A stretch of DNA of 64,000 bases, from NCBI GenBank assembly GCA_018873225.1, contig JAEILZ010000005.1, forward strand, positions 1,426,001 through 1,490,000, written 5' to 3'. Source of the DNA: [Phialemoniopsis] sp. UDSM-2020. Taxonomy: Eukaryota > Ascomycota > Sordariomycetes > Thyridiales > Thyridiaceae. The position numbers and the translations under genes are program-made. A model generated the notes under the pieces. That model did not search any database and was not told the DNA's origin. It saw only the letters and a program-made list of their open reading frames with translations. Shown piece after piece: positions 23,135 through 33,071 of the stretch (positions within the stretch are counted from its first letter, which is position 1; every line of letters begins with the position of its first letter).

Positions 23135-23229
23135 TGCTAAAATAATTCGAACCACGCAGGTTGCCCTACCAGGAGATTGTAATTAAGGTAACCTTAACCT
23201 GGCGCCATAACCAACTCGGCCATCTCACC
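23135..23229 (-). pseudogene. Near-full-length tRNA-Leu(AAG) pseudogene
   Basis: From 23229 on the minus strand, the first about 42 bases are identical to the tRNA-Leu at 17635. They cover the acceptor 5' strand, D arm, anticodon stem and TTAAGG loop. A shorter, diverged intron region and the CTCCTGG stem strand follow, then a changed variable arm. The T arm keeps GTGG-TTCGAAT but loses its 3' pairing strand, and the acceptor 3' strand (expected TCTCACC-like) is gone. Loss of the T-stem and acceptor pairing makes it a pseudogene. Confidence 0.8.
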
Positions 23230-23605
23230 GATTGGAAGAAGACTAGGCTATTTCGGCTTATTCGGCATGCGGGATTTAATGCAGAAATTTTGTGGCTCGC
23301 TGTCTCGGAGAATGCTGGGCTGTTGGTGTGTGCGGTGGGGTGTGTGGAGGTAGGCTCGTTCTAGCGCCTTAATCCGGCACTTACAACCCTACCCACAGTG
23401 ACCCTTGAATCTTTACAACCACGCCAACCTCAGTTTTCAGTAACCATCCTCTCACCTGGTCGTGAGCGCCTCATCGCTCTATTGTCGAACAACAAGCAGT
23501 AAAAAGATGCTGGAGATTCGAATGACATCCTGTTTATTTCTTTTTTGGCGAACTCAGGAAAGGAGACAGCATCACAAAGTCACCTAGGGTCGCGATAGCA
23601 CACAC

Positions 23606-24130
23606 TTGATCAGCCTTACACCCAACCCGGAACCTTCCACAAATATATATATGTCAAAATCAAGCAACATCACTGAGCCACTGAATTACGCCAGGCCGCC
23701 TTTCAATTTGCATTGTCAGCTGGCCGTTAACACCATGGCCCTAACAGCAGGTGTCATCTGTTGGTGTGCAACGAATGAATTCCATAACTATGTTAAAAAC
23801 CTCAATCCGATTCGAACGTCTCGGGAGCAGAGGAAAATCAACATAGGTATTCATGATGAGGATGATCTTACCGGGTACTGGCCAAAAGACATCCCAGAAT
23901 GCCAGGATCTGGAGTTTTGGCCCCGGATCTGGAACAACGGGAAGAAGCTTATTGCTGGCTCCCAGTATTCTGGCCCAATGGTTTACATTGGTATTCTTTT
24001 TACTTGTCAGAGGATGTTTGATGACACTCAGTTGGACTCAAAGACCAGGCGAGTCATTACAACATCGCAATCACTGCGGCAAGGTACGATTTTGGGTCTC
24101 AGTGGTCATGGCGTCACCACTATTTACTGA
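23606..24130 (+). CDS. Doubtful hypothetical ORF, 174 aa
   Basis: An open frame with fairly protein-like composition, for example DLTGYWPKDIPECQDLEFWP and a hydrophobic segment SGPMVYIGILFTCQRMF. No family is recognised, and it matches neither family A nor family B by eye. It lies just upstream of the broken family B copy on the same strand and could be a decayed gene or chance. Confidence 0.25.
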   Translation: MISLTPNPEPSTNIYMSKSSNITEPLNYARPPFNLHCQLAVNTMALTAGVICWCATNEFHNYVKNLNPIRTSREQRKINIGIHDEDDLTGYWPKDIPECQDLEFWPRIWNNGKKLIAGSQYSGPMVYIGILFTCQRMFDDTQLDSKTRRVITTSQSLRQGTILGLSGHGVTTIY

Positions 24131-24472
24131 GAATGATCTCGTTCCGTTCTTGGTTACAAGCTACTATATACCGTCAACCAAAGGTGAATCAGGTTTTCTT
24201 CCCTCACAATTTTGCTTCTCTTCTGGAGTTCTGGCCATTTTTGGCCCTGTTACTTTCTCTAAACTTGGTGTTCCGCTCTCCTTTTGCGTCATTTAGATGA
24301 GAGGCCAACGTCACTAACAACAAACTTCAGGCAGTGGAATAATCCTCGAGACACAGAAGCAAACGTTCAGCTCCGAATTTCATAGAAGGCTGATCATTCA
24401 TTTTATTCCCTTGCCAAGTTCAACGAATGCAAGATCAGCAAAAGCTCGGCTTACAGTTCTTTCAGCCGGCAG

Positions 24473-25835
24473 ATGACCCAGACATCAAAAGCTGGAGGTC
24501 ACTCAAGTCACCTGGAACCGGCAGACATGCTGGTGGCTTGCTGGCTGAGTGGCGGCGAGTGGCCAGGACACCTGCGAAAAGCCTTCCAGAAATGGGGAGA
24601 GGCGGCTATGGAGATCTATTCGGGGATCTCGGACCCATCCAACTCCAAGTACTGGAGATCATACATGTCTCCTGAAGCTCGCCAAGCCCAGCCACCTCGC
24701 AGAAGCGATGAGGAAGAGGAGGAAGAAGAGGAAACCCTCCGCAAATTTAGCAGATCCCAGTCGAAATCTCGTGAGGTTCGCGAGAAATCCCCAACTCCAT
24801 CCGTACCTGCACGGGAATCTACCCCAGCGAGGAATCCCCGCGAATCACGAGAGACCACCCCAGGTGCGGGCGAACGCCAGCGAAAGGGCAAGAAAAGCCG
24901 AGGGGTATGATTCGAACCAGAGCAGCCAAGAAAGACGCAGAAGTCTGCAGGTAGCAGCGCTGTTTCTCAGCCCAAGTCAGTCAGGAAGAAGCCCGCAGCA
25001 TCTAACGAAAAAGATGACGACTCGGACGAGATTCATTTTGTTACTGGCCCCGATACGGGTGTTCTTCAGAAATACACCAAAGATGTGTCCGCAGATTTTC
25101 AGATGCAAGCTGTGCAAGAGTTGTTTACGGCAGCCGATCCGCAGCAGATAATTCGGAAGCTTTATGATCTCCACCAAGACCGCAAGAAGGAGAAAGCTCA
25201 TGCTGAAGCAGAAGCCGCAAGACGTGCCGAGGAGAAGAGAAAAGAGAGAGGCTCAAACAGATGCCATCAAGGTCTCGCAGCCGCTGGTCAATATTGAGCC
25301 AGAGCCCCGCCCGACTCTCTGCAAACATGCACCAATATGTTGCGGCAGATGTCCTTAAAAACATGCCAAGTCTATTGGAGTTCGCCGACTTTCATACGAC
25401 CGCACGGACGACGAAATGTGGAAGATCTCCGAGGACCTCCAGAAGTCCATCGACAAGCCACTGTTTTTGGCCAAATATTTGTGGACGACTGGCAAGATTC
25501 TGCAAGGACTGGACGACAAACCCGGCGTCTTCCCCAAGCTTCGGGTTGGAATCCTCAAGACTGAGGATATGTGGGACAAGGACAAGTACCGCAAACTTCC
25601 ACTGGTCGCCGCAATTTGCACGGCAGACCGTGAGATTACGTACTGTCTGACCGACATGTCGTTGAATGGTGAGATCCAAGGAGGAACCGAGACCATTCGC
25701 GTCCAACGCCGAGACTTTATTATCATCCAAAACCTCAAGGGTTGGGATACAGGGGAGATGGACGTGCTTTCCGGGATGGTACTGGCAAACCGCCATAAAC
25801 TCATACATTGTCAAATGGTCACCAACTTTATGTAG
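24473..25835 (+). pseudogene. Broken copy of accessory family B
   Basis: The N-terminal module (MLVACWLSGGEWPGHLRKAF, SKYWRSYMSP) and the C-terminal module (LPLVAAICTADREITYCLTD, FIIIQNLKGWDTGEMDVLSG) correspond to those of the gene at 14309-15718. The reading frame is interrupted three times. There is an in-frame TGA at 24908-24910 (CGA to TGA would do it). A one-base frame change lies in a GA-rich run near 25240-25255. An in-frame TAA follows at about 25356. Between the breaks it encodes an acidic/basic low-complexity linker and a coiled region rich in Ala, Glu, Lys and Arg. Undetected introns could explain some breaks, but no single set of good splice sites repairs all three. Confidence 0.7.
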
Positions 25836-26262
25836 TGCCAAAACACTTGGCTCGATACACAATGCAACATCCTTGGCCAGCTTTGACGTACGAACCTTGA
25901 TACTGTCGCCGCTTATCGAAATGACAATGTATGGTCATGTTGTGTCGTTTGGGTTCGTCTTTTTGTGGGTGGCGTAGGAATGTGATGCGTGATTGCTGTG
26001 GTTTTGAGTAGTTCTTTTGTTTTCCTCTTTCTTTACAAAACCATGGCTTTTGACGGTTTTCCTTTCTTCCTGTTTCTGCTAACCTTGCGGTCATCGTACT
26101 CTCTTCTTTCTTCTTTCTTCTTTCGTCCCTTCCGTATTTTCACTTTTCATCCCTTACGCCCTACGATGTCGATAACTTACACGCAGCTCTCATTTTCTGT
26201 GGATTAAGAACGCTTAGAGATATCTGCAGCTCGAGATTTCTATGTATATATCAATTACATGG
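25836..26262. other. Intergenic; right edge of the accessory island
   Basis: Pyrimidine-rich on the plus strand (repeated tctttcttc words near 26095-26125). No gene seen; this is the 3' side of both flanking genes. Confidence 0.4.
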
Positions 26263-28280
26263 TCACAGCCGGGCTAGCCCTTGGTGGCTATGGGCACCTT
26301 CTACCTTCGGTATGTTCACAACCGCCAGACACATCCCAAGCACCTCTCGCGTGTCTCTGGGGTCGATGATACCATCGTCTAACAGATTGGCACTGGTGTA
26401 ATATGCCTGACTCTCGCGCTCCACCATGTCTCTCGTCTTCTTTGCTGCCGTTGCCGCCGAAGCAGCTCGCTTCTCGGCCGCAGCCTTATCCATCTTTCCG
26501 CCCTTGCCCTTGCGCGCGGCACTTCCGGACTGCACGATGCCCATGACACCGGCCAGCTGATCGGGCCCCATGACGCTGCACCTGCCCGAGGGCCATGTAA
26601 ATAAAAAGCGTGGTTGGTAAGCCCGGCCACACATGGCATAGTTGCCGGCACCATACGACGAACCGATAATGATGCTGATCTGGGGCACCTTGGAGCAGCT
26701 GACAGCAGCGACGAATTGTGCTCCCTTCTTGATGATCCCCTCCCGTTCAGCACGCGACCCTACCATGAACCCGGTGACATTGTGTAGGTAGATGATAGGA
26801 ATATTCCTGACAAACGTTCAATGCGAGTTCAAGAGTATAAATGTTCTGAGAGGATGACGGACCTTTGGTTACAGAGGCGGATGAATTGAGCCCCTTTGCA
26901 AGCCTCATCGGGGTGGATGACAGGTGTTTGATTCCCGATGATCCCGACCGGGAAGCCTGGAGAATGGCGTGTCAGTACTTTTCTTGAAGGTAATACGAGG
27001 GCGTCATCTGTACCATGAATGTCTGCCCAGCATGTAAGCAGGTTCTTCCCGTAGGTTGGCTTAAAGGTAGCAACACGTGAATCATCCACGAGCCGAAGAA
27101 CAACCTCGGACATATCAAATGGCTTCCTGATATCTGGATTGACCAAGGCAAGGAGATCCTCGGCCGGATAGCGAGGCGCAAGTGGCTCGCAGATTTGCCG
27201 CGTGTAGATCGCCTGCTGGTCAAGTGAGTGCACCCACTCACGAGCTTTCCGGATCGCGTCGAATCTTCAAATCTCATGATCAGCATTTACCCTGGTAGTT
27301 CATTTCATAGCCAGAAGGCCACATGCTTCACTTACTCGTCTGAAGCAATCTGATCGGCCAGACCCGTAACAGTGGCGTGCATCTCAGCTCCTCCTAGTGT
27401 CTCTGCATCAACCACCTCTCCTGTGGCCATCTTGACAAGAGGGGGGCCACCAAGGAACACCTGTGCTTGTCCACGCACGAATATCGTATAATCTGACAGA
27501 CCAGGGAGATATGCACCGCCGGCTGTTGATGAACCGAATACAACACTGCAAGATGGCTTCCCTTGCTGGCTGCGGCGGGAGAGATCGCGGAACATTTGGC
27601 CGGCACGGTGGAAAACACGAAATTGCTGTGGAAGATAAGCCCCGGCCTAAGGAGAAGTAATTGTCAGTTGTTGAATGCGAAGAATACTGCCTTGGAGTAC
27701 CCTACCGCCTGTGCCAGTCCAATTATTGGAAGGTCATTCTCTGTAGCAATTTCTGTCACGCGGTTGTGTTTGAGGACTTTCAAAGTGCGTGGCCGTTAGA
27801 TCTGGCGACAATATCAAAGGATGACAAGTATAAATGGCGACTTACTGGTGTACTCGTTCCACGCGCCGCCTTTGATAGACGGTACATGCGACAAGATCAT
27901 GCATGCCTTGCCGCTGACCTTGCCGATGCCGGCGATGAGACTGGCACAAGGGGTTGAGTCTAGGCCAAAGCCAGCAAACTGTGCAAGTTCGAGGAACGGC
28001 GAGTCGTGGTCAAGTAGAAGAGCGATGCGATCCCGAGCTGTGAATATTTATCAGTCTTGAAAACTTCACTTGCGGAACAGTATCAAAACAACGAACCGAG
28101 AAGCTGGCCCCTAGACTGATGGAGCTGCTGTGGCCCAGCATCCCCCTCCCCGCATACATATTCTAGCGATTCCTCATATTTCTCCAAGACTTGATGCCAC
28201 GCCTTACGTGTCTCGGTGGAGATTGGCTGCTTGAGGTCAAGCCTCGCGTGACCGACGGGATATGCCACGCTCCCAGCCAT
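26263..28280 (-). CDS. Acyl-CoA carboxylase beta subunit (carboxyltransferase), peroxisomal type
   Basis: Transfers CO2 from carboxybiotin to an acyl-CoA; forms the holoenzyme with the alpha subunit at 30152-32602. Seven exons (28280-28097, 28037-27846, 27776-27706, 27646-27336, 27264-27014, 26956-26863, 26806-26263), six introns of 56-71 nt, all in frame, giving 548 aa, close to MCC beta length. The N-terminal carboxyltransferase half has [15 protein letters not shown] and [16 protein letters not shown]; the C-terminal half has [19 protein letters not shown] and [20 protein letters not shown]. The region that reads HFGRxFYNQA in classical MCC beta reads [12 protein letters not shown] here, so it is a divergent clade. 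The last residues are GLARL: ARL is a PTS1 signal. Substrate not settled (methylcrotonyl-, geranyl- or another acyl-CoA). Confidence 0.9.
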
Positions 28281-28820
28281 GATTTCCTAAGTTCTTCGAG
28301 CGTCAATCGGTACCAACAACACAACACAAACTCAAGATCAAGGCCAAAGTGACGGATGTTTGTTTAATCTGACTAAACCAGTACATCACCGGATCCCCAG
28401 TCCTGACAGCCAATGCCACTGTGATATCATGAGGGAAGTGGAGGCGGTAAAGCGCCGAGCGGAGACCCGGCTCAGCACGGCCACAACCCGGGCCCAACCA
28501 CGCGCCGCCCTAAGTTTGCCGTGCCAGGGCAGCAGCAGCAGCTTGAAGGTTTACCTGGATTCACAGCCCTAGGACATTGCGCTGACGAGCGGAACGGGTC
28601 AAAACTCGACAGTTACTGGAGTCTCTTTCCCCATGGTGTGACCAACAATTCATGCTGAAGTGCTACATATTGGTAGGACGCAAATGAATGTACAATGAGC
28701 GTAGGCTAAGGCTCGACCCCTTTGATGATGTATTGACCGACTAGCTAGATTTCAATGGAGGGGTGCAGAGCGTGGATGTTTTATTCTTATTGCTGTCACC
28801 CCTATACCTAGCAACGTGCG
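28281..28820. other. Intergenic, promoter of the carboxylase beta gene
   Basis: 540 bp holding the beta-subunit promoter and the 3' side of the hydratase gene. No gene seen. Contains ACCGGATCCCC near 28388. Confidence 0.4.
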
Positions 28821-29669
28821 CTAAAGTTTAGATGAAAGAGTTGTTGCACTCAAGCTATCCCAGTCTGTCTTCTTTTTAAGCTGGAAATTCCGGACGCCGA
28901 TGGACGATTCAGCGCCTGGCTTCATCATATCTATGAAAGTCTCTCTGATTTCCTTGTCCTGACACTCGGATCCGGCGACTTGAACAAGCCTCTTGCACAT
29001 GGTCGAGGCCTGAGGAGCACAGTATCTCAGACTGGCCACATATGAATCCATCAGTGCGTCAAGACCCGATTCATCTTCCGCTAATCCATGGACTGCGCCT
29101 ATCTGACGGAGTTCGGTCATGGGAACCGTCCGGCCAGATATCATCGCTTCTCTCGTGAGCGCCGCCCCCCATTCGCGCACCAAATATTTTGATATGATGG
29201 CCGGACAGAGGCCGAGCCGAACCTCACTGACCGTCGCCGACGCGGACCTTACAGCCAGGCGCACGTCGCAGGAAAAGGCAAGCCCGATACCACCGGCGTA
29301 GCAAGGGCCGTTGATTGCCGCAATGGTGACCTGCGGTGCTGCCTGGATAGCCGTGAACAGTTCGGTAAATTTGCGGAACTCCGGAGGCTCAGAACCGGCC
29401 GTGGTCTTGCCGACGCCGGTGCTTGATTTCCCCAGGTCCATGCCCGTGCAGAAGAATCGCCCTTTGGCAGCAATGATGATGCGGGAGATGATGCGATCGT
29501 TGGCGGCGCGGCGGAACGTGTCGGTGAGCACATCAACCATCGTGCTGGTCAGCGCGTTGCCATTGCGAGGCCGTGCAAGCACTATCTTGAGGCTCGCACC
29601 CGATCGGTAGACTTCAATCCCGTCCTTGCGGTCTTCGACGGACCAGGTGATCTTTGGCGTCGGCGCCAT
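28821..29669 (-). CDS. Enoyl-CoA hydratase/isomerase family protein, PTS1
   Basis: Crotonase-fold enzyme, single exon. The start MAPTPKITWSVEDR (29669) gives 282 aa; an in-frame ATG at 29741 would add 24 residues. Oxyanion-hole segments are AAKGRFFCTGMDL and INGPCYAGGIGLAFSCD. The catalytic Glu of the second helix is present (TVSEVRLGL), but the first catalytic Glu (in the GGGCEL-type motif) is Gly here, so classical two-Glu hydration may not apply. The C-terminus TLSSKL is a canonical PTS1. By position between the carboxylase genes it is the natural candidate for the hydratase acting on the carboxylated acyl-CoA (like LiuC/AtuE/AUH), but this is inferred from context. Confidence 0.88.
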   Translation of the reverse strand: MAPTPKITWSVEDRKDGIEVYRSGASLKIVLARPRNGNALTSTMVDVLTDTFRRAANDRIISRIIIAAKGRFFCTGMDLGKSSTGVGKTTAGSEPPEFRKFTELFTAIQAAPQVTIAAINGPCYAGGIGLAFSCDVRLAVRSASATVSEVRLGLCPAIISKYLVREWGAALTREAMISGRTVPMTELRQIGAVHGLAEDESGLDALMDSYVASLRYCAPQASTMCKRLVQVAGSECQDKEIRETFIDMMKPGAESSIGVRNFQLKKKTDWDSLSATTLSSKL

Positions 29670-30151
29670 GCTTGCTGGTAGAGACGTCCAAAAGAAAGGA
29701 CGAGAGCCTTGAAAAGTCAAAGGAGGCAAGGCAAGGCGCAACGCAGGTACCAGAGGGAGAGCAAGCTACGTGGAACTACGAATGACAACCTTGATCAAAT
29801 TTGACCTAGCTACACGATGTGCATCACCATAGATCACAGCATGCTGTCGCCACAGTTAACCGAGAGTGCTGATTGGCGTCCTAGAAGCACGGCTGAGGGC
29901 CGGGTGGGGACGGCCTGGAAGCCGGGTCCGTAGATCTGCACCACCTCCGCGCCGGAGGGCCGGGGTTGTCACTCACTGTACTCAGTGGGTCACGGCTGAT
30001 CTAGTAGAACTTCCAAGGATTTACGATTTGATAGAGTCCATCCTCTTAGCTGGGGTTGGTGATGGTGACTTTTTATGTTCTTGTTGTTGGCCGTCATTCC
30101 CCCCTGGCCATCAACCAACGTTCTCGTTTGTTTCTCGAAAGGTTGCCGATC
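29670..30151. promoter_or_regulatory. Divergent promoter: hydratase / carboxylase alpha
   Basis: 482 bp between two divergent cluster genes. It has a GC-rich block near 29890-29965 with several CGG/CCG triplets, including the palindrome CGG-AGGG-CCG at 29953-29962. Zn2Cys6 regulators bind such CGG repeats. Confidence 0.45.
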
Positions 30152-32602
30152 ATGGAAGCAACCGCCGACCCCCACCGTGAGCCTCTCTGGGTGGCCCAGA
30201 TGCCGGTGAGAGAAGATGGTTCACGTCACATCGAGAGCGTTCTCGTCGCCAATCGCGGCGAGATTGCCTGTCGTGTGATCGAGACCTGCCGCAAGCTCAA
30301 CATGAAGAGCATCGCAATTTATGCCGAGGAGTAGGTTATCCCTGGCCCCTTTCTCTCCAATCTTCGGTGTATCAGTTGTCAGAGAAGTTGTGGCTGATCT
30401 TCGTCGCCCGCGCACAGAGACGCGTCGTCGCGCCATGTTCACGAAGCCGATGAAGCGATCAGTCTCGGTTCCATGGACAGGCCTGAAGGCAACCCTTTTC
30501 TCGATATTCCGCTGCTTGTCGAAGTTGCTGTCCGTGCAGGAGCAGATGCTATTCATCCGGGCTATGGGTACCTCAGTGAGAATGGGAAATTCGCAGATGC
30601 TGTGCGAGAGGCTGGAATGCTATTCATCGGGCCTACCAGTTCAGCTATCAATACGCTTGGGGACAAGCGCGAGGCCAAGGAGTACCTTATAGAGCATGCG
30701 CCCTACATCCCGTTGATTCCTGGATTCACCGGCTCGTCATCCCAGGGAATTGAGTTGTCAGACCTTGAGCGGGAAACTGCCAAAATTGGTCTCCCTGTCA
30801 TGATCAAGGCCTCGGCTGGTGGTGGCGGGCGTGGCCTACGTATTGTCCACGACATGTCCTTCTTGCAAGCCGAATTTGAGCGTGCACAGTCTGAAGCACA
30901 GCGTTCTTTTGGCCTTGCTGACTGTATTCTTGAGAAATACATCGAAGCTGGAAAGCATGTCGAGGTCCAAATTCTTGGAGACAGCCATGGCAAGGTCATT
31001 TCACTCTGGGAAAGAGACTGCTCGATACAACGCCGCCACCAGAAAGTAATTGAGGAGACGCCCTGTACATGGTTGACTCAGGAGAAGCGGGAGGCTATTT
31101 GTACCGCTGCCGTCAAGATCGGAGAATTGCTTCGTTATGAAGGGGCTGGTACCGTCGAGTTCATTCTGGACCTGGCAACAGGGGATTTCTACTTCCTCGA
31201 GGTCAACGCACGCCTGCAAGTCGAACACCCTATCACAGAAGAGTGTACTGGGCTGGATATAGTTTCCCTACAGCTTTTCGTTGCATCTGGTGGCAACCTC
31301 TCGAGCCTGAAGCACTTAAAGTCTGTCCCGCAAAAAGGCCATGCCATTGAGTGCCGTCTTTGCGCGGAGGATCCCCTTCGGGATTTTGCTCCCCAACATG
31401 GTACCGTGCGACTGTGGAAGACCACACCGCGGAGAGATGTCCGTTTCGAGACTGCCATAGGAACTGGTGCGAAAGTATCCATCTATTTCGATTCTATGGT
31501 CGCCAAGATTGTCGTCTGGGCGCCTTCTCGGGCTATGGCCATCGACAAGATGGCCAAGGTCATGGCAAACACGGTATGCTTGGGCATCACGACCAACCAG
31601 CTCTTCTTACAGGCCTGTCTCCTTCATCCAGCTTTCAGAAAACCCAACTACACGACGTCATTCATCCCGACCCACATCGACACTCTGCTTCGGAACCCCT
31701 ACGCCGAGGCCTTCAAAGTACCCAAGGGTCTACTAGCGATCGTTCCAAGCCTATTCGTACGTCACTCTCGGCGGGAGGCCGAGCGAGGAGCTGCCAAAGG
31801 GCGAGTACTGTTTGGAAGCGTTCGGAGGGGCTTCCGTAATCAGACCTTTGACAGGGTGAACCTGCCCTGCGATATTGTGACGGCATTTGACGTGAAGAAA
31901 GGCTCCAGTGTCGAACCCCAAGTCTGCGTTTGGAGCACCGAACGGTCTGGTCGCGCTGAGGGCTCAACAGCGAAAGTAGCCCCTCTCCCAGTGATATCGC
32001 CCGATCCGAAATCGGAAGCCTCTGAAGAGTCGGGGTCGGCGGTCGTGACAAGAGTGTACAACTCGCTCAGCAGCTCTCTCCGACGAGGTTCTCTTCCTGG
32101 CGCCCAGGTTTCCCGGGTGGATGTGCATGCCATCAAGAGTGGCTCGGCGGGGTCTGGTGCCACGGCATGGACTGTCGGCCGTGCGGAGATCTCGCTTGAT
32201 AACCGCAAGTTGGTCGCGTACCTGGCGACGGGTAATGCTCTCAGCATCTCGCGCGAGGCAGATACTGGCGACGCCGTACGCCTTTATTGCCATTTCCCAG
32301 CACTCGGTGGTCAGCTAGAGTATCACTGCTTTTCCATGCTGTCCTATTTTGAGAGTCAGAGACTTGCTATGGAGGGCAACACGCAGGCCGACTCCGGGTC
32401 CATCAATGCGCCCATGCCTTGCAAGGTCCTACAGCTAGTCAAGAATGACGGCGATCAGGTAAAAGTGGGCGAAGTTGTTATGATCATTGAGAGCATGAAG
32501 ATGGAGATCTCCATCTCTGCTGGGAAGGAAGGCGAGTTTCATTGCACTCACAAGGAGGGAGATGCAGTGAACGAGGGCTCTCTACTGTGTACGTTTAGCT
32601 AA
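30152..32602 (+). CDS. Acyl-CoA carboxylase alpha subunit (biotin carboxylase + biotin carrier)
   Basis: ATP-dependent carboxylation of biotin for the beta subunit at 26263-28280. Exons 30152-30330 and 30418-32602 join across an 87-nt intron (GTAGGTTATC...CGCACAG) to 787 aa. Order: biotin carboxylase N-domain from SVLVANRGEIACRVIETCRK; ATP-grasp with the glycine loop MIKASAGGGGRGLRIVHD; FLEVNARLQVEHPITEE; C-domain with FDSMVAKIVVW. A long linker follows, then the biotinyl domain with ESMKM near residue 750 as the lysine attachment motif. The C-terminus (LLCTFS) has no PTS1; import together with the ARL-tagged beta subunit is a plausible inference. The organism would be expected to have a separate mitochondrial MCC. 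Confidence 0.92.
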
Positions 32603-33071
32603 GCACTTAGTCACTACAATCAGATTCTTTCTGGAAAGGCCCGCCCAATATCATGAGGTTGCAGCTCCTTATTGGAGTGATCCTAGGCGTCCGGACTATG
32701 TCATCCAATCGTTTCCTTGATTCTTTTCCGACTCAGACGTGACTGAAGCTCAACTAGGAGTGACGGCTGGCCCTCAGCCAGGTCAACGGACTCAGTTTCG
32801 GCAGCAATTAATTGATGTCTCTTCAGATGCCGACGACCCTAGTGGTCATCTCCTTGATCTTGATTCGCAGAGACTGTGTTGGTGTACTGATTGGCCCCCG
32901 ACTGGGTACGGCACCGTCGCGGCTGGTGAGCCGTCTTCGGCACGGAAAAGTAGCCGCGGCTTCCACCCGACAACGCCACCACAAGACGATAAGACAAGTA
33001 CTGTACGAGAAATGCTGCTTGTTGGTATTTGCATGCGCCAGCGATTAGCGAACATCGGTCGGGCTAACAGG
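32603..33071. other. Intergenic, with an open frame in phase with the next gene
   Basis: 469 bp. An open frame from 32739 runs in phase into the AtuA-family start at 33072, adding 111 codons of low-complexity, unfamiliar sequence. I take it as 5' leader by chance open rather than protein, because the AtuA family normally starts at the KxVRIGxYSAF motif. Confidence 0.4.
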
